This document shows positions 42,870 to 53,775 of a stretch of DNA of 64,000 nucleotides, piece after piece. The DNA comes from Cylindrobasidium torrendii FP15055 ss-10 (lineage: Eukaryota; Basidiomycota; Agaricomycetes; Agaricales; Physalacriaceae), in assembly GCA_000934385.1 (NCBI GenBank), contig KN880431.1, forward strand, positions 186,001 to 250,000. The letters run 5' to 3'. The notes under the pieces were generated by a model that worked only from the letters and a program-made list of their open reading frames with translations, had not been told where the DNA came from and made no database searches. Position numbers and translations under genes: made by a program. Position 1 is the first letter of the stretch; each line of letters opens with the position of its first letter.

Positions 42870-44165
42870 CTACACACGGACGCGGTCAGCCAATTGTGCC
42901 TCCTCCTCCTCTGACATTGCGCGCGGTTCCTCCACAAACACCTTCTCCGATAATGTGGGAGCCTCTGCTGGCCCGCGAAGCCTCCAACGGACCCCAGCCC
43001 ACAACTTCTGCAACCAGGACTTCTTCTGCGACCGGATGGACATGAGGGTCGTCGAGCGCGAGAAGAGGGTGCCCTGTCTTGGTCGTGCCCAACACTCTTC
43101 CGGAATAGCAACTGAGCTCAGAGAGCGACGGCGCACAATACAGAAGGTGGGGTGGACTTCACTGACAACGACACGTGTGATGGTCGGGTTATGTTGCCCA
43201 GTGATATTGTGCGGATGGAGGGACAGCTCCTGGCCCTTCTCGACCTGCATTCTCCCTTCGATGCGAAAGCGCTTCTCGTCATGTACAGCGACAGGCAAGT
43301 AGGTCGGGTCGGGGGCGAAAGGGACAGAGTCGAATACGTGGCGTGATGTCCTCCCAACGCAGACAGGGCGCTGTCGTACGTCTAGGAGCTTGGGCTCGAT
43401 GTATGAAATGAGATCCGTATATGTTGCAGTGGCTAAATCCATTTCGCGCGCCGCCTCCAGCAAAGCTGATGTGAACTTGCCACCGTCCTTCCCGGTGGAC
43501 GCCTTTTCAGAAGGACCGCTGGCCGCGAGCAGGGTATGACTGATATCATCAGCGTAGAAGCTCCTTGATATACCAAGCGGGTTGGCCGAGTCTTCGGCGC
43601 TTCCGAACCAGCGACATGTCTTGAGGTCTTTCGCAGACACCTTGCGCGTCGGCGTCCAGCGTACTCCTCCGCGCCATCGTAGGTCAGCCGGCGGTGAGAG
43701 CGATGTGTCGAGTATGAGGGTAATGTTATCAGTCTTGGTCCGACCCAATTCTCGGAGCATGGCATTCAATGAGAGCGCTGAGATGCCGGCGACACGTCCT
43801 TGCGACGTTTTGGTGTCATAGTCGTGAGGGCAGAGGACCTGAACGTCGGCAGCGTCAGAACCGCTGCCAGCCCATCCAGCCGGTAGTTCGACGATGCTCC
43901 CGTGTCCGGCGAAATATATAACCACAGCGTCACCCTGCTGGATATTATCGTTGTTGAGCAGGTGCGCAGTGAAGACGTCTTTGATGTTTTGGGTCGTTGC
44001 GTCCTCGTCTACCAGCAGTCGTATGTGGGATTTAGGGACGAACAAGTCGTTGAGAAGCCAGCGGCCAACGCGGCGAGCGTCAGACGAGCATGCCTCGAAA
44101 TCCCAAATGGGACCCGACTTGTATTTGTCGATACCAACGAGCAGGGCGAACGTTTGACTAGGCAT
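42870..44165 (-). CDS. Caspase-fold (C14) protein lacking the catalytic cysteine
   Basis: A single exon encodes 431 residues. The fold begins FALLVGIDKYKSG and carries the His motif YFAGHGS (His88), the segment VLCPHDYD, and NITLILDTSLS. In active metacaspase-type C14 proteins the last block reads LDxCHS; here Ser155 (codon 43703-43701) stands at the Cys position and the next His is Leu. The protease site is therefore lost while the His is kept. Agaricomycetes have large C14 families in which such degenerate members occur; a scaffold or regulator role is possible. Downstream is a second half (about residues 230-431) with a beta-rich region and a basic/Trp-rich stretch (SWLQKLWAGVRWRLRG) and an acidic tail. 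No gap or frameshift is seen, so it is not an obvious pseudogene. Confidence 0.85.
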   Translation of the reverse strand: MPSQTFALLVGIDKYKSGPIWDFEACSSDARRVGRWLLNDLFVPKSHIRLLVDEDATTQNIKDVFTAHLLNNDNIQQGDAVVIYFAGHGSIVELPAGWAGSGSDAADVQVLCPHDYDTKTSQGRVAGISALSLNAMLRELGRTKTDNITLILDTSLSPPADLRWRGGVRWTPTRKVSAKDLKTCRWFGSAEDSANPLGISRSFYADDISHTLLAASGPSEKASTGKDGGKFTSALLEAAREMDLATATYTDLISYIEPKLLDVRQRPVCVGRTSRHVFDSVPFAPDPTYLPVAVHDEKRFRIEGRMQVEKGQELSLHPHNITGQHNPTITRVVVSEVHPTFCIVRRRSLSSVAIPEECWARPRQGTLFSRSTTLMSIRSQKKSWLQKLWAGVRWRLRGPAEAPTLSEKVFVEEPRAMSEEEEAQLADRVRV

Positions 44166-44884
44166 TGCTGGAAGCGACGTGAGCTACGCCAGAGATGTGT
44201 GATGAGAAAGCCGTACCAGTCATAAGAAGTTGATCATGAACGGAGGGGGGAGAGGAGAGAGACGGAGACGGTGTCCAAGATACCGGTCAGATGTCCTTTT
44301 ATATATGCACATCCCCAAGAGCTGCAAAAAGTGAAGTAAATCTCGGTCAACTGACCGCACTAGGTGTTTGCAAGCATTCGAAAGCGGAGTAAAACGAGTG
44401 TATAACGTTAACTCTTGTGAGCGGACCCTGCATACACGCATGAGAATCGCGGCGCCAGAACGCGCTGTGGGGCGCCGCAAAACGTTCTGCCAACGAGGCA
44501 GGAATATTCAAGCAACGACACGGTTGGTATGTCGACGTCATCACTTCATTCGGCTGTTTCAAGGACATGGGGAATTTGTACGAGATTTTTTTTCAAAGTT
44601 TATCTTGGGCGTACAAGATCTGCGGGGATGCACCGAGTCCTGTCAAGTAGCACTTGAGTTGCTACTTAACACGGGAAGCATAGGTGTGCGTTCAAGCACA
44701 GGCATAGGAATAAGTCTTGCTCGATTGGGAGGATTGTATGGGCCAACTTGTGTTGTGAATTGAACTGACGGTGAGAGACTAAAGTGGATACAGGGGTTGA
44801 TCGCGATCACAGCTCTCGTCTACGGACGTCCATTATCCACCTCACTTCGCCTACCATTCGGGCTTCGAACATTGGCACGCAAAC
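44166..44884. other. Divergent promoter region of caspase-fold gene and ATG6
   Basis: About 720 bp between two divergent starts. A minus-strand TATATAAAAGG-type element at 44295-44305 lies about 130 bp upstream of the caspase-fold start. No gene seen. Confidence 0.4.
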
Positions 44885-46585
44885 ATGAGCTTCGGGTTAA
44901 TCTGCCAGCAATGCAAAGAACCGTTGCAGGCAAGTCTCGTTGCCCGCATAGAGTAGGCGAAGTGACTGACGTCCTGCAGCTTGACCAGTCTCTGGTAGAT
45001 TTGGCGCCCTCTGCGTATGACATGGTAGTCAGCTCGGCACCCCATTCTGTTCAACCTTCCTCTTCTTCGATACCATACGATAGAGCTGCTACTGGTGTGG
45101 ACAAGCTCGGACAACTACCAGCAGATGCAACCGTCAAGTCGGCTTGGAAGCGCTCGCAAGCCGGACTTTCGCCCCGAGCCCAGGGCAAGCAACCCATACT
45201 TTCCCCGGCGGAGTCATTTGTCCTTCTTCAAGAGAGCACGATCCGTAGTATACCTCCTCAAGTTCATGCGTCGCAACAACAACAGAGGCGCGGACTAATG
45301 AAACGCGTGAGCAAAGTTCCAGAGACACCCTCGGTAGAGCCTGCCATATTCGACCATCATAATCCCTCACCGTTATCACATCACCTCAGCTCTACCGCTC
45401 GGCTGTACAACGTTCTCTCGTCACGGACAGATATAGACCACCCTCTTTGCGCAGAGTGCACACAAATCTTGCTGAATCACCTGCAACGACAACTGGACGA
45501 AACAAAGAAGGAGCGGGACGGGTATATTGCGTTTGACAAGGAACTCAAGAAAGAACGGGAAAGGGAAGGCCATGGAGCGATGCAGAAAGAAGAAGCGGAG
45601 AAGAAGATCGAGAGGTTAAAGGCAGAGGAGAAGTCGGTGGTTCAAGAGGTCCTAGACGCGGAACGGGAGAGGGACCAGCTCGACCACGAGTTAATGTTGC
45701 TGGAACTGGAGGAGAAGGAGTTGGAAGCGGAAGAGGACGAGTACGTGCTTGACTTGTCCTCCCTTTCACATATTAACTTCGCTTGATAGCTTCTGGCGCG
45801 CGCACAATGAACAACTGCTGGCCATAGACCAACAGAACATGCAACTTGCGTCACTACGCGCTGCGTATGCATCCGACTTGGCTACTCTCGAGAAGCTCGA
45901 ACGGGCAAATGTGTATAACGACGCATTTTGCATAGGACATGACGGAGTCTTTGGGACAATAAATGGGCTGCGCTTAGGACGAGTCCCCGGTGTGCCGGTA
46001 AGGGAACCCATTTGACCAACCATCAGGGATCTTACATTGACATAGGTCGAATGGGCAGAAATCAATGCAGCCTGGGGGCAAACATTACTGCTTCTGTACA
46101 CCATCGGTCGTAAGCTCGACTTCACATTTGAGAAGTGCGTCAGAACCCCCGTTTTCTATTGAGACTGTCTTAACAGGCGCCTGTAGCTATCGTCTAGTAC
46201 CCATGGGATCATTCTCAAGGATAGAAAGAACGACGGCGGACAAATCGATCTATGAGTTGTACGGTTCAGGCGACCTTCACTTTGGTCGGTTGTTGCACAA
46301 CAGGCGCTTCGACTTGGCCATGGTTGGCTTTATCGAATGCTTGAAGCAACTTATGGACTATATCAAGGCGCTGGACTCCAGCATTGACTTCCCACATCAG
46401 TAAGCGGCCGAATTTCTACGTATTCTGCGCACTGACCAGGCCGAAGGGTGGTCAAGGATAAAATTGGGGATGTGTCAGTCAAATTACAGTTTAATCAAGA
46501 AGATGCATGGACCAGAGCGTTGCGGCACGTTCTATTGGCACTCAAGATGTGCTTGAAATGGGCGACAAATGGGGCGAATGCTTGA
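44885..46585 (+). CDS. ATG6: Autophagy protein Atg6 / Beclin 1
   Basis: Scaffold subunit of the Vps34 phosphatidylinositol 3-kinase complexes that drive autophagosome nucleation and vacuolar sorting. Exon 1 encodes [15 protein letters not shown], with a CxxC; a GC-AG intron (44930-44979) then joins it to [15 protein letters not shown], the conserved Atg6 opening. A second CxxC is in [13 protein letters not shown] long coiled coil follows ([19 protein letters not shown] to [14 protein letters not shown]). The evolutionarily conserved domain begins [13 protein letters not shown], with [17 protein letters not shown] and [12 protein letters not shown], and the aromatic finger region near the end ([15 protein letters not shown]). 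About seven exons; stop 46583-46585. Length about 500 residues, normal for fungi. Partner Vps34 and Atg14 are not in the window. Confidence 0.94.
44930..44979 (+). other. GC-AG intron in ATG6
   Basis: Fifty bases with a GCAAGT donor after TTGCAG and a CTGCAG acceptor. No GT donor in reach keeps exon 1 in frame with the conserved LDQSLVDL start of exon 2. Annotation tools that ignore GC donors will mis-place the Atg6 N-terminus. Confidence 0.8.
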
Positions 46586-46829
46586 GCATATAGTCGTATG
46601 AGTAAGGCCATCTATACGAGCCCACTGCATAAGCACAGAGGTCGCATTGGGCCGAACCATTTAGCTTTGTGATTAAAATGGAAATTCCATTGTTCGACAC
46701 TACGGAGGACTGCGTAACTTGCCAGTCAGAGAGAACATGTTTGACATAATCACCACTGTTCGAATCAGGAAAGATAAGTTTGACGACCACCACATCGATA
46801 TCATTCTCCTCAACGTTCTCGGAACTCAT
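46542..46829 (-). CDS. Possible small ORF opposite the ATG6 3' end
   Basis: A 95-codon minus-strand frame starts at 46829 and overlaps the last 44 bases of ATG6. Its first half (SSENVEENDIDVVVVKLIF) looks more protein-like than a random shadow, but it has no recognised family and no intron support. Probably not a gene. Transcript evidence would decide. Confidence 0.2.
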   Translation of the reverse strand: MSSENVEENDIDVVVVKLIFPDSNSGDYVKHVLSDWQVTQSSVVSNNGISILITKLNGSAQCDLCAYAVGSYRWPYSYDYMLKHSPHLSPISSTS

Positions 46830-47022
46830 TCCGCCAGAATGTACGCCCTAGGCCTGCGAATCTGATGTTTAGCGGCCGGCTCTGTCAGCCTGACAAACCT
46901 ATCTATACACGATCGCTTTGTCAGAGCATAACCTTGGTTGTGCTACTTCTACTCTGACGTCGGACGTCCAAGACCGCCTTGCGTGCACTTCTGTCGGTCT
47001 GGCATAATTGGTCGTCATCGCC
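46586..47022. other. Intergenic region between ATG6 and glutamate-cysteine ligase
   Basis: About 435 bp holding the ATG6 3' flank and the promoter of the next gene, both plus strand. Apart from the weak minus-strand frame at 46542-46829 I see nothing. Confidence 0.35.
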
Positions 47023-49705
47023 ATGGGACTTCTCTATCTTGGAACGCCGCTCTCCTGGGATGAAGCCAAAAAATATGCCGATCATGTTCGATACCATGGC
47101 ATTACCCAGTTTCTGCACATCTGGGATCGTCTGAAGGACCGCTCCGGCGACGAGCTACTATGGGGAGACGAGGTCGGTGAGCCACAGTCACGCCAGCCGC
47201 CGTCCACCAACCGCTGCAGATCGAATACATGGTGGTCTCCATGAACGACATAGAGAAGGATGCGAGGCTCTCATTGCGCCAGACAGAGATTCTTGAGAAG
47301 CTCAGCTCCATCGTGAGCGACATTACTACCGACTGCCACGCTGCGTACGCCCAACCTTTGCCGTGTTCGACAATCTACTAAGCTTGTACAGCGTCCCCGT
47401 CCCTACTTTCCATCCTGAATATGGACGCTTCATGCTCGAGTCGACCCCCGGGTCACCGTACACGGGCTCTATCAGCGATCTCATCTCTGTCGAGGCCAAT
47501 ATGCGCTACAGGTCCGCGACACTGTTTAACGCTCGTCTCAGCAAAGCTGATCTCTACATAGACGCACTCTCGCCCGTAGCCATCTCAAAGAGAACGAAAT
47601 ACCTCTTACTTTTACATCCTACCCGCGCCTAGGCGTCCCAGGACCATTCACCGAGCCGGCTTGCGACCCTTCGAGTGCTATCTCGAGCCACAGTCTATTC
47701 CTACCAGAGGAGATCACCAACCCACACGTCCGCTTCCCGTGCGTCGCTCCCATATTCCGGGATGCCGTTACTGATCAATCCCACAGCACACTCACAGCGA
47801 ACATTCGCCGTCGACGAGGTTCCAAGGTTGCTATCAACCTTCCCGTCTTCTTCGACGAGAACACTCCCAAGCCATTCATTGACCCCACAGTCCCTTGGGA
47901 CCGCCATATCTATCCTGAAGATTCTGGTACGGCTTCTAACCGAATATACTCAGGACCTTATTTTGAAGACACCCAACAGAGGCAAAGAATGGCGCAGCGC
48001 TCCCCGACCATATCTACTTGGATGCCATGGGCTTCGGCATGGGCTGTTGCTGCTTGCAACTGACCTTCCAGGCTTGCAATGTAAATGAGGCAAGAAGGAT
48101 GTATGATGGCCTCATCCCTATTGGCCCAATCCTAGTGAGAACATCCAGGTCCATCGTGGACCATCTGACTGACTAACCCTCCCAAGCTTGCTCTTACCGC
48201 GGCCAGTCCCATATGGCGGGGATATTTAGCAGATGTCGATTGTCGGTGGAATGTTATTGCCGGCAGTGTGGACGATAGGACTGAGGAAGAACGTGGGCTG
48301 AAGGTTCGTCATGGCGTCTGGCTCAAAGTTGTTCAATTAACGAAATCTTGTGCTAGCCGTTGAAAGAAAGCCGCTACAGGATCCCGAAGTCGCGGTACGA
48401 CAGTGTGGACTTGTACATTGCCAAGGACTGGGCAAATCGCCCCGAGTATAATGATACCCATGTCCCGTACGATGAGGCCATTTTCGAGCGTCTACAGAAA
48501 CATGGTGAGTCCTGTCAATGGACATAATACAATACATAGACTCAGCATAACCACAGGCATCGATGACCTGCTTTCTAAACATGTTGCGCACCTGTTCATT
48601 CGTGATCCTCTCGTCGTCTTCTCAGAGACCATCGACCAAGATGATTCAACCAGCAGCGACCATTTCGAGGTTCGACTTGCTTTATCGACTCAGCTTCAGA
48701 ATATAACCCTGCATTACAGAACATTCAATCCACTAATTGGCAGACTCTGAGATTCAAGCCTCCTCCGCCGAACAGCCCCATTGGCTGGCGTGTTGAATTC
48801 CGGAGCATGGAAGTGCAGCCTACCGATTTTGAGAACGCGGCGTTTGCTGTCTTCGTCGTCCTTCTGTCCCGCGCAATACTAGCATTCAACCTCAATTTCT
48901 ACATCCCGATATCCAAGGTAGAGGACCATTATCGTTGATAGCGCACACCTACTCACACTGAATGCGTGCAGGTTGACACGAACATGGCGCGCGCACAAGT
49001 TCGAGCAGCATCGACCGAACAGAAATTCTACTTCAGAAAGAATGTGTTCAGGGATGGATCAAGCCGGCCGTCGAGCTCTGCCTCGTCTTCATGCAGCTGC
49101 AGCACTACAGCGACGGAGAAGGAGAAGAAGCTAAGGAACTGCTTCCCCACTGCTCCTGAGCCGGACAACAACTCTCATAAGGGCCCTGTATCGGAGGAGT
49201 ACGCAGAAATGAGCATGAACGCTATCATGAATGGCGATGTACGTAGCCAGTCACGATTCCACGGGTTTCTCTCATTCTCATTAGGGCGCGAGTTTCCCTG
49301 GATTGCTTGGACTTGTACAGGAGTACCTTGATACCATTGAAGTAGACGAAGAATCATTGGCTAAGATCCAAAGCTACCTTGATCTTGTCAGACGGCGCGC
49401 AGATGGTAAGCTTGGGGTATACCTCTTTGCTAGTCGCTAACATAAATTAGGCTCTCTGCAAACGCCTGCAACATGGATTAGGAACTTTGTGCGCTCCCAT
49501 CCAGCGTACAAGAAGGATTCGGTGGTCAACGCGGAAATCAATTACGACCTGATGAAGGCCGTGGATGAGATGTATGTGCAGTGAATTTGGTACTCCAGAG
49601 TTTTTCTAATGACCCATCAGCGAGCGAGGGGTACTTAGGGTTCCCGAACTCCTGCCGAAGGATTACACAGGGACAGAACAGGACAAAGGAACTATTGGGC
49701 TTTAG
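47023..49705 (+). CDS. GSH1: Glutamate-cysteine ligase catalytic subunit
   Basis: ATP-dependent first and rate-limiting step of glutathione synthesis, in the cytosol. The start [20 protein letters not shown] is the canonical N-terminus. Family blocks follow: [21 protein letters not shown] joined to EYMVVSMND by an intron, [39 protein letters not shown] (an unusual Cys run at the active-site region, also typical of the family), [20 protein letters not shown], and [13 protein letters not shown]. Late exons give [11 protein letters not shown] and [20 protein letters not shown] sequence. The C-terminal intron joins EMIERGV, ending [14 protein letters not shown] at 49703-49705. About ten exons; redox control by a disulfide is known in the family, and Cys-rich segments are present, but this cannot be confirmed here. 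Expected length about 680 residues. Confidence 0.94.
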
Positions 49706-49947
49706 CGATTTCAAACACTCTTATTTATCCAAAAATCATGTAAAACTTAGAAACACAACTAGCTATCAACTATCTACCTACATAGACAAAGGCCAACAGT
49801 CGGTCCTCTGTACAATACAAACTCTGACTTGCAATCATTTGCCGCCACATTTTCTTACATAATATCGGCTCGAGCACGGCGTGATTCGGCAGCGGCCGAA
49901 CCCGCCCATCCGTAATTCCACGAGCAGCTGTGCCCCCGTTGACCGCC

Positions 49948-50615
49948 ATGGCCTCGATCCGTATGCTTTCTTCAGCCGCGCGCCGCGCCCCCAGTGCGCT
50001 TGCCGCGATGTCTGGCGCCCGCCGTGGCTACGCTGCAGCAGCAGAGAAGCTCAAGCTTTCCCTCGTTCTCCCCCACCAAGTGCGTATTTTTGCCCATTTT
50101 CCGTCGAGCCACACGTTAAACAGTTAATGCACACGTAGGCCCTCTTCACATCCGCGGACGTTGTCCAGGTTAACATCTCTGCCGCGACCGGTGACATGGG
50201 TATCCTTGCTGAGCACGTACCGTCCATCGAGCCTCTGCGTCCTGGAGTCGTTGAGGTCATCGAGGCAACGGGTGAGGCCCCCAAGAAGTTCTTCGGTGCG
50301 TTTGTTGTGCTAGAAGCGTCTACTGAGATTGAACATGCACTCCCTAGTCTCCGGCGGATTTGCTACCGTTCACCCCAACAACCTTCTCACCATCAACGCC
50401 GTTGAGGCTGCACCCTTAGAAGACATTGCCCCCGAAGTGCGTCCCACATATGCATCACATTTGCCATTTACCCACAAATGATCCAACAGGCTGTTCGTGC
50501 CAACCTCGCAGAGGCAGAGAAGGTCCTCGCTGGCAACGGTTCGGAGGCGGACAAAATGGAGGCTGAGATCGAATCCGAGGTCTACACGGCCATCCAGTTC
50601 GCCCTCCAGAAATAG
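49948..50615 (+). CDS. ATP16: ATP synthase subunit delta, mitochondrial F1 rotor stalk
   Basis: Homolog of the bacterial epsilon subunit in the central rotor stalk of F1Fo-ATPase. The presequence is Arg/Ser/Ala-rich (MASIRMLSSAARRAPSALAA to ARRGYAAA). The beta-sandwich domain follows: LKLSLVLPHQ, ALFTSADVVQVNISAATGDM and GILAEHVPSIEPLRPGVVEV, which match the family in order. The two-helix C-terminal part is ANLAEAEKVLAGNGSEADKM to AIQFALQK. Four exons with short introns, joins at LPHQ-ALFTS, KKFF-VSGGFATV and EDIAPE-AVRANL. It starts 242 bp after the upstream gene and ends at 50615. ATG 49948 was chosen because it begins the presequence. Alternative start codons upstream are unlikely. Confidence 0.95.
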
Positions 50616-50690
50616 ACGCGTCGCACTACTCTCGGAATGAATCCACGCCATTTGCATTCTCATAATTTACAAAATGTACGACTACGACAC

Positions 50691-53393
50691 TCAATACCCC
50701 GGCCTTGTTCTTTGCGGACTGGGTAATGGTCGATGCTGTTGGTTTAGATCTTGGCCTTGAGGTATCTGAATATTTCCGGGCTGCTGCCGAGGGTGATATC
50801 CTTGACGATGTTGTTGTGGGGGCTGCGTGGCAATGGGCTGCACAACACTTCAGGATCGTGGCATAACTCGCAACAAAGTTTTCACTCACGATTAAGCCTT
50901 GCTGCTGCTTCGTGTAAAACGCAAATAGCTCCGCAATCTGGTTCTCCATCGTCTGGCGTTCACGGTACAGACGACCAACTTCCTTCGTCATAGCGCTAAC
51001 TTCTCGCTTCAATTCCTTCTTGAATTCCTCGACATGAGCTGGATGTGTTCCGTCAGTACCTCCGCAGATACGTCACTAGAACGACGCACCGCGCACGTTG
51101 ATCTCTGTCGCCTCTTTCATGGCGTCCACGAAGCGTGTCCTTTCGCCTCGGATTTCGGACGTCAGTTCTGCAACACATAATCAACAGAGAGCTCGCGTGG
51201 TTACGAGAGCATTCACCTGTGGCCAGTGCATGAAACATGTTGTTGTGATTCTGACTCTGGTGCTGCAAAAGCTCGCTGAGTTGCTCGACCGCTGCAAACA
51301 AATTAGTGCAGGCTGATTCAACGTTGATACACCTTACTGAGACCATGAGCATCGCTTTGCCCTTGACTGCGTCCCTCCACACTCGCTCGTAAGGCATCTA
51401 CACATGCTCTGGTATCCAACACCATTTGTGATAGTGGTGTGGCTGATGCATCCGAATCACCGCCAATTGTCGTGCGAATGGATTCCATTGTACCATGCAT
51501 AGTTTGGTTCTGGGTGGAACTACTGTTTATGAAGCCCTCGAGCCACTGTATTTGATGTCAGTGGACCAGGCTGCATTTGAGCATCCGGGCTTACACCATT
51601 CAACTCATTAAGGTATCGAACACTGTCTGCTTGTTGCTGATCGCGCGATGTTCGCTGTTCAGCTTCCACGGCGAGGAGAGCTTTCACTTCGCGAGTCTAC
51701 AAAGTCATCATTATCGCCGCTCAGATCGAGTTGGTACACCAACCTCTGCAACGCAGCTCGCGATGTCTGCAGTGACAGAATCAATTTGCTGCGCTAATGG
51801 GACAAGGTCCACAGGTGGATGGATAGGCGCTGGGATAACTGGTGGAGGAGTGGCCGCAGGTTGCTGTGGCGGAGCCACATTGGCACATTCGAGCACTTGG
51901 AGGTCGTCTTTCAGCGCTCGCAGGTCGTCATTCCTTTTCCTCTCTTCCAACGTATCGATCAAGGACCTCAACTCCCTTGATATGATATGAAGTGTCTGCG
52001 CGCTGTTTGCGATATGGTCAAGTTGCGAACTATCGAATCCGGGAGGCAGTTGACGCGACTCCGACTGCTCTGGCATCCCTTGAGCTACAGGCCGACGCGT
52101 CAAGTCTGCCACATTTTGCGACATATTCAAGAGCGCGGTATCCGACCGGTCGATGCGAGACGAGACTTCATCCATGCCGCGTTGAACCTGTCCGAACCCC
52201 TGCGCAACGTCCAGCGCCAGATTCTCTACAGTGCGAAGGATGGTAGCCATGTCCTGCGGCGACGCTGCCTGGTCCTCCAATAATGGGATGTTTGGCCGGG
52301 GTGGAGGCGACCCGCCGGTGTAGGCATCGAAGAAGGAGCCGGTGTCAGTGGTACGGCCCACTGACTTGGAGTCCATGTTCACGGGGAGAAGAGTGGGAAG
52401 AGGTTTGTTGGAGGAGAGAACTGAAGTACGAGTAGCTTCAGCTGTAGTTGTCGCATCGGAGGGAAAGTCAAATGGCGGTGCGGGGTGCAGAGTTTCAGAC
52501 ATTTGGTCCTCGAGTTGGGAAGGTGGTAGGGATGGTAGTTGACGCTGCGAATGCGGAGGTACTTCTGCAGTCTGTAGAGTTTCTAGAATAGAGTGTGTTT
52601 GCTGGGCGGGGTCGTTCTTTTGTGAACCAAGAACAACATCCCTAGTGAACGTTAGGCTTGTTCAATGTCCGCGCACTGATACGCACCAAATGCAGGAAAC
52701 CCAATTCGCACGGTCGTGGATAGTTGTCACAGCAAAACGCTCCGTTGGCCCAGTAGAGAAGAGAAGCTCGAAGAATCGAAGTTCGTCGACGGCAAATTCC
52801 TTCGGGATGAGTGCGAGTTCCTCTTCGTCGAGCTGGTTTGAAGCGTGAGAGCGGACATCGATACATTCGTGCAGATAGATATGATGCGATTCTGGATGTC
52901 CCCCCATCGAAAGCGAAGATAAGATAAGCCTAGAGCCTTCGAGAGTGAGGTTACAAGCCATCCAGACAGGTAGAATCGAGGGATCGGGTGAGACGCGCGC
53001 CATGTAGATAGCAGAGCTAGACATGATAGCCGCCGGAGGAGCTTCGAGCACAGGTGAAGAATACGATGATGAATTGTGAATTTCGACGGTCGACGGCGCA
53101 GACAACGAGGCTCGCGAACGTTGGAACATTTGGTTGAGCTTCAGTTTCGACTCGCCTTTCTTCAAGAGCCCAACCAGGTTACGAAACGACTGTCGGACAC
53201 TAGATTTGCGGTCTTTCTTCGTGAATGGCGATGCGTTCATAGTAGAGGGTAGAGAGTGTCCATGCGGGGCGTCCAAGGGCGAAGATGGGGCTAGTCCAGT
53301 CATTGCTTCGTATCGCGAGATGAGTTGCTTCGTCGATGGATTCCTACTGAGCGATATAGAATTGCGCGGGTCCATCGCCCGAGGGCCCATCAT
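50691..53393 (-). CDS. PH domain and coiled-coil protein, function unknown
   Basis: One long gene joins exons at 53393-52662 and 52502-51711 and the 3' coiled-coil exons. Order: a basic, Ser-rich N-terminus (SRNPSTKQLISRYEAMTGLAP), then a PH-like domain (AIYMARVSPDPSILPVWMAC, LILSSLSMGG, RFFELLFSTGPTERFAVTTI, ANWVSCIWDVVLG), a Pro/Gln/Ser-rich stretch, and helical heptads (MATILRTVENLALDVAQGF to DIASCVAEV; FKKELKREVSAMTKEVGRLY). The C-terminus is Gln/Pro-rich, ending QRTRPGY at 50691-50693. The Trp near the end of the PH part and the absence of catalytic residues are standard for PH. A membrane- or cortex-bound scaffold role is plausible only by analogy. Two middle exons (about 51300-51500, 51050-51250) are Ser/Thr-rich with less sure ends. 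Confidence 0.7.
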
Positions 53394-53775
53394 GGTGGAT
53401 AGGAACGTGGGAATGATCTACGATGCCACTGTGATGTTCGACCCAATCGTGGATTCCGATCGCTTTGACCTCGGGTGGCCAAACTTACAACTTGCCAGAC
53501 GCGTCAAACATCGAGTCGCCTGGGAGGGATTTACTCGGAATTTATATCCAGGGCTTCTAACATACTACCGAGCACGGCTCTTGGCCTACTTCTGGGTATT
53601 TATTGTGAATTGACCTGTTTTATAAGCTCTGATTACACCTCGAAATGTCCGAATCATAACGCCATCTCACACTGCCAATACTAAACGCGTAAATTCCAGA
53701 TCCACAGTGCCGCAAACGGTCCGTCCAGATGCATGCATCTGGCCCCCACCACTCGTGCCGTACCTCCAAGCACTC

